24,148 nucleotides of DNA from Pigoraptor chileana. Its lineage: Eukaryota > Opisthokonta > Filasterea. Below, one piece after another: positions 21,101 to 24,148 of this stretch. Both the position numbers and the translations under genes were made by a program. Position 1 is the first letter of the stretch; each line of letters begins with the position of its first letter. The notes below the pieces were generated by a model that was not told the DNA's origin, did no database searches, and saw only the letters and a list, made by a program, of their open reading frames with translations. The stretch lies in the NCBI GenBank assembly GCA_943704495.1, contig CALSCR010002634.1:1-24148 (forward strand), in the 5' to 3' direction.

Positions 21101-21451
21101 GGTTGGCGGCGGAAAGTCGTCCCCATCCACGCCGTCATCCGAGTCCTCGCCACGCGCACCCAGAGAACTTTTGGCGAGCGAAAAGGACTGGGCATCAAAG
21201 GGATCTTCTGGGTCGAAATCCATTGGCTTGGGGTTGGACAACTCTGATATCGCCGCCATCAGCGCCTTGCCGCGCGGCGTCGCCTTGTTGAGTGGGCGGT
21301 CATTTGCAGCGCCATTGTCGGGTGCGGCATAATCCGTAGTCGAATTGCGGATCTTGTCGGATGATGCCGAAGAGAGGCGAGGCGTGACAGCAGCGGCGCT
21401 CTTAGTGGGCGTTTTCCCCTTTGTGGGGGTCTTGCCCTTCGGTACAACCAT
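18175..21451 (-). CDS. AATF: AATF/BFR2 (Che-1, TRAUB) ribosome-biogenesis factor, seven exons
   Basis: AATF/Bfr2 acts in the nucleolus in 40S subunit assembly; animal AATF also binds RNA polymerase II. Spliced CDS: complement of 20285-21451, 20024-20136, 19596-19701, 19224-19319, 18822-19032, 18471-18573 and 18175-18304, 641 aa (human 560). All introns are GT-AG with matching phases. The N-terminus has [10 protein letters not shown], then long Asp/Glu/Ser tracts (about 100-295). The AATF leader-type motif [17 protein letters not shown] starts at about residue 325. [12 protein letters not shown] (YRDQTLQKW in human), [18 protein letters not shown], and [18 protein letters not shown] match animal AATF. 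The TRAUB C-terminus includes [33 protein letters not shown] and [13 protein letters not shown]. Exon 1 is a single 1.17 kb exon. The longer N-terminal acidic region explains the extra length. Confidence 0.95.
19123..19211. repeat. Imperfect (CA)n in AATF intron 4
   Basis: CACACACCTCACATACACATACACACACGCAC-type sequence on +, in the intron 19033-19223 of a - strand gene, so it is (UG)n-like in the pre-mRNA. Confidence 0.75.
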
Positions 21452-22006
21452 GCCGGCGATCAAGCGCTTTCACGACTGCGTGCTGACGGCAGACAAGTGC
21501 GAGCGGCGCCAGTGATCGGATTAGAGGCAATCAACGAGCGCAGCACAGGACCAATACATGCAACACACCACTGTGAACAGAATGGAAACAAGCGCTGGTT
21601 GGATAGTTGCGATTAAATAAACTGTGGAAGATGGAGTTGTCTTCTTTGATTTGTGTCGACTGAGCAGAATTGAATTGAGTTTGCACGTGGAATCGGAACG
21701 TTCCGTCACTGTGATGCTTGATTCTCAAATGACGACATCATGCTTTCCCGCGTGACGTAATCTCAATGATGACGCTCTCATCCGACTGGCGGGAAAAAGT
21801 TCAGAGAGATGGCAACATTACCCGAGTACTTAACCTTGCTCTGCATTACGCAAGGGCACACACACACACACACACAAAACACAGAGTGCGACGGGGGAAA
21901 CGCTGCGCAAAGACACGCGGTTGTGATCCCACAGTAAATCGGCCCTTATATAGTGTTGGCAGGACTTTGTGGTTGGATTTATTTTCTTGCAACAGAGACG
22001 GGACAA
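21452..22006. other. Head-to-head intergenic region AATF / dCMP deaminase
   Basis: About 555 bp between divergent start codons, presumably a shared promoter. The centre holds two E2F-type sites around a TGACGTAA. A CA run lies at about 21858-21876, and TTATATAG at about 21947-21954 could be a TATA-like element for the deaminase gene. No exon supported. Confidence 0.6.
21744..21796. promoter_or_regulatory. Two E2F-type sites flanking a CRE/bZIP-like site
   Basis: TTTCCCGCG (21744-21752) is followed directly by TGACGTAA (21753-21760), a CRE/bZIP half-palindrome. On the opposite strand comes TGGCGGGAAA (21787-21796), whose reverse complement TTTCCCGCCA is a canonical E2F site. The cluster is about 210-265 bp upstream of the dCMP deaminase ATG. 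E2F control of deoxynucleotide genes is known in both animals and plants, so regulation of this gene in S phase is a sound inference, though AATF could equally respond. Confidence 0.55.
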
Positions 22007-23154
22007 ATGGCGGAGACAAGCTCAGCAGCGGGCGCAGATGCGGCCTGTTTGTCGTGCCCCAGCAGTGTTCCTGCACAGCGCACGGAAAAGCGCGAAGGTG
22101 CGTGCTCATGGGATGCTTTGCAACCACCACTATGGCTCATCAAATTGTGATGGGTCTGCCTGGAGCCCACAACTGAAGCTCGGCAGTTGTTGGCCAATTC
22201 AATCTCCCCTCGACGACTGCAGATTATCTATCATGGACGGACTATTTCATGGCCGTAGCTTTTCTGTCGGCACAACGCTCGAAGGATCCCAGCTCACAAG
22301 GTGTGGAACAGAGACTCTGATCATTCACTCGATCGCAATTGCACGCCATGAGAGTGAGATGGGGGCTGCATTGTTCGTCTTTTAATCCCTTTCTTCGTCT
22401 GTTATTCTATATTCGTGATACTTTTGTGCGTGGCCGAAAATTTGCGTTCGGTGCGCACTTTTGATCGCTTATCAGCAACTCACAATTGCAATTTTCTTTT
22501 CTCTCCCAACACGAATCGACCAACCACTCTCTCCGGTGCACGTGACAGTGGGCGCGTGCATAGTGAACCCCGACAAAAAGATTGTTGGCATCGGCTACAA
22601 TGGGATGCCCAACGGGTGCAGTGATGACGTCCTTCCGTGGACGCGCGTTGCCGATAACCCACTCGACACAAAGTACATGTATGTGTGCCACGCAGAGCTC
22701 AACGCGATTCTCAACAAGAACAGCGCAGACGTGCGTGGGTGCTCGCTCTATGTCGCCCTGTTCCCCTGCAACGAGTGCGCAAAGCTGATCATACAGTCGG
22801 GTATATCACACGTACATTATGTCTCGGATAAGTACCGGGATAAGCCGGAAATGATCGCTTCCCGGCGCCTTTTGGACCTCGCGAAGGTTGTCTGCAGGTG
22901 GGAATGAGACACGCTTTGTATCTTAAAGCAGCAGCATACTGATGTGTGCGTGTGCGTGTGCATTCTGTGTGCCGTGATGGCTATCTGCAACACTGCCACT
23001 CTGCCATCGACTCACACCTCTCGTTCCTTCCCCACTTTCTCCATCGCGGCGCTGGCCTCGCACGCACTGCAACAACAGCCAATACAAGCCGACTGTCTCG
23101 CGCGTTGTGATTGATTTTGACTCTATTGACGGACCCCACCCATCGCCACGATAA
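22007..23154 (+). CDS. DCTD: Deoxycytidylate (dCMP) deaminase, four exons
   Basis: Converts dCMP to dUMP, feeding thymidylate synthase. Spliced CDS: 22007-22097, 22223-22300, 22549-22897 and 23079-23154, 197 aa (human DCTD 178). Introns are of phase 1, 1 and 2; all GT-AG. After a 30-residue variable N-terminus, [20 protein letters not shown] and [16 protein letters not shown] follow the human protein closely. Zinc and catalytic residues are present: H104-A-E106 and P-C130-x-x-C133. [16 protein letters not shown] and [16 protein letters not shown] are typical of the family, including residues around the allosteric dCTP/dTTP site. The last exon restores [16 protein letters not shown], equal in spacing to human. 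It diverges from the AATF gene across an E2F-bearing promoter. The start could also lie upstream if a 5' exon exists, but the conserved core is complete. Confidence 0.95.
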
Positions 23155-23419
23155 AAGCAGGAGCCACTGCACCCCATACTGACGACGGGGCAGTGCATGC
23201 ATTAAGCTGCTTAATGCAGACAACGGCACGGAAGTGTAGTGCGCTGCAACGCGTTGTAGTTTTTCCGGTTTTGTTGGATTGTTTCTCGTGTATATACAGG
23301 AATTGAGAATAGAGACTTCATCGATGTGTTGTTGTGTTTGGGCTGCAGCCTCAAGGTGGAGCGCGATGCCGCCCGTCTGATCTGAGAAATCCAAGCGCAT
23401 GTCGTTGATCGGTGGGCAG

Positions 23420-23637
23420 TCAAGCAATGTCGTCTACGGACTCGATTCTATATTACAGCGAGAGGGGAGAGAGAGGGGGGGATAAAGTTTCCACTGAGCT
23501 TTTGTGACTGATGCTTACAGACACAGACACAAAAACACACATACGCTCATGCACAAATACACGCCCCCACACACGCACCCCAGTTCCTGTTAGGGCCTGT
23601 CTGGTCGCGCTGCAGTCCGCTCCATGTCTCTTCAACA
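23420..23637 (-). CDS. Possible 3'-terminal exon pair of an unrecognised - strand gene
   Basis: On - a strong acceptor (TTGTTTGCAG) precedes an exon starting at 23637. It reads VEETWSGLQRDQTGPNRNWG and can use a GTGTGT donor after 23575. Joining in phase 2 to an acceptor ATATAG before 23447 gives A-IESVDDIA and a TGA at 23420. The intron has a C/T tract and is 127 nt. A GTGCGT donor at 23578 would fit the usual consensus better but gives a stop soon after. I recognise no family, and no upstream exon was found, so this is only a candidate. Confidence 0.22.
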
Positions 23638-23878
23638 CTGCAAACAATATGGTGGCGTGTGCGGTGTGATTTGGTTGATGCGACGCATATTAAGGGAACC
23701 CATGAGTGAGTACCGATGATGTGACGAGTATGTCTTCGCGCACATCTGATAGATTAATTTAATGCCGACAGAATTGAAGGAAAGGCAAGCCACAGAGGGT
23801 CAAAAAACACACGATGCACACCCAACAAGCGACAAGTCCAATAAACACGGCACAACAACATGAACAACCCACACAATC

Positions 23879-23951
23879 TCAAGCGTCCATGTTTATCTTT
23901 GAGCGATCACGCTTGCTAGTGCTTCGGTCCCATGGCTCACCACTGACAACA
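23879..23951 (-). CDS. Possible terminal exon of a - strand gene extending past the right edge
   Basis: On - a pyrimidine-rich stretch (CCTTTTCCCTTTACTTTTCC), TG repeats and TTGTTGTCAG precede xGEPWDRSTSKRDRSKINMDA and a TGA at 23879. The charged C-terminus and the acceptor context look genuine, but the peptide matches nothing I know, and upstream exons are not visible before the window ends. It cannot be in the same transcript as the 23420-23637 pieces unless splicing is alternative. Confidence 0.28.
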
Positions 23952-24114
23952 ACATGTGTGTGTGTGTGTATGTATGTGGGAAAAGTAAAGGGAAAAGGAT
24001 AACGACTCAAACACAGCACTGAACGCATTAAGAAACGACATCTACGAACACACAAACAACGCATCTGGGCGCCAACACATACTGACACAGACACAGACAC
24101 ACCCACAGACATTG

Positions 24115-24142
24115 CCACTGCCACTGCCACTGCCACTGCCAC
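24115..24142. repeat. (CCACTG)4 hexamer repeat at the right edge
   Basis: Four perfect CCACTG units plus CCAC, in a longer A/C-rich tract. Probably intronic or intergenic simple sequence. Confidence 0.9.
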
Positions 24143-24148
24143 AGACAC

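Larger units (their letters stand above)
23155..24148. other. Right-edge region, mostly unassigned, - strand transcription suspected
   Basis: The first 250 bases are probably the DCTD 3' flank. From about 23510 to the end the + strand is A/C-rich with CA runs (23523-23580, 24045-24112), the bias seen in introns and UTRs of - strand genes here. Two short exon-like pieces on - are listed separately. A (TG)n stretch at 23954-23969 breaks the pattern. No gene can be assembled. Confidence 0.4.

Noticed and set aside
20196-21332. A 378-codon Ser/Pro-rich open frame antisense to AATF exon 1
   Set aside because: It arises from reading the Asp/Glu/Ser codons (GAC, GAG, GAT, TCC) of AATF on the other strand. 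Low complexity, no similarity.
23350-23384. Possible + strand last exon reading LKVERDAARLI after GGGCTGCAG
   Set aside because: No upstream + strand exon or start could be found after DCTD; it is too short to support, and the opposite strand is also open here.
23211-23427. - strand open frame with MRLDFSDQTGGIALHLEAA
   Set aside because: It looked protein-like in part, but it has no ATG of convincing context, no clear donor, matches no family, and conflicts with the overlapping exon candidate.

Overview
This is nuclear DNA from a compact eukaryotic genome. Eight protein-coding gene models could be followed almost completely by splicing, with one tRNA gene and two weakly supported gene ends at the window edges. 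Introns are short (about 80-320 bp), GT-AG, with donors mostly GTGAGT, GTGCGT or GTAAGT-like. Intergenic spaces are 0.3-1 kb, and CA/GT microsatellites are frequent. The proteins look opisthokont: the dCMP deaminase, RAD21, AATF and RRP7 resemble animal orthologues closely, and one gene looks like an Scm3/HJURP CENP-A chaperone, a family known from fungi and animals. A unicellular opisthokont (for example a choanoflagellate or ichthyosporean relative) is my inference; I cannot name the species. No virus-derived element, transposon or CRISPR array was recognised. Layout from left to right: a probable terminal exon of a + strand gene (72-118); RRP7 on the - strand (527-2133, six exons, 284 aa); an ENT-type nucleoside transporter on + (3172-4919, three exons, 461 aa); an Scm3/HJURP-like protein on + (5722-6985, two exons, 361 aa); the cohesin kleisin RAD21 on - (7492-9718, six exons, 581 aa); a BFR1-type coiled-coil protein on + (10671-14301, eleven exons, 552 aa); tRNA-Phe(GAA) on - (14840-14912); an HSP70 on + (15451-17560, three exons, 625 aa) that stops where the GGMP/EEVD tail normally begins; AATF/BFR2 on - (18175-21451, seven exons, 641 aa); dCMP deaminase on + (22007-23154, four exons, 197 aa); then a CA-rich right edge with possible - strand exons. 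The genes are eukaryotic single transcription units, not operons. They still fall into themes: ribosome biogenesis (RRP7, AATF), translation and protein folding (BFR1-like, HSP70, tRNA-Phe), chromosome segregation (Scm3/HJURP-like and RAD21, convergent neighbours), and nucleotide supply (ENT transporter, dCMP deaminase). Three intergenic regions are head-to-head and presumably act as bidirectional promoters (RRP7/ENT, RAD21/BFR1, AATF/DCTD). The last two carry E2F-type sites, and the first two share a tandem ATAGTG motif with one-helical-turn spacing. Intron dinucleotide runs read as (TG)n in the sense strand of their gene.
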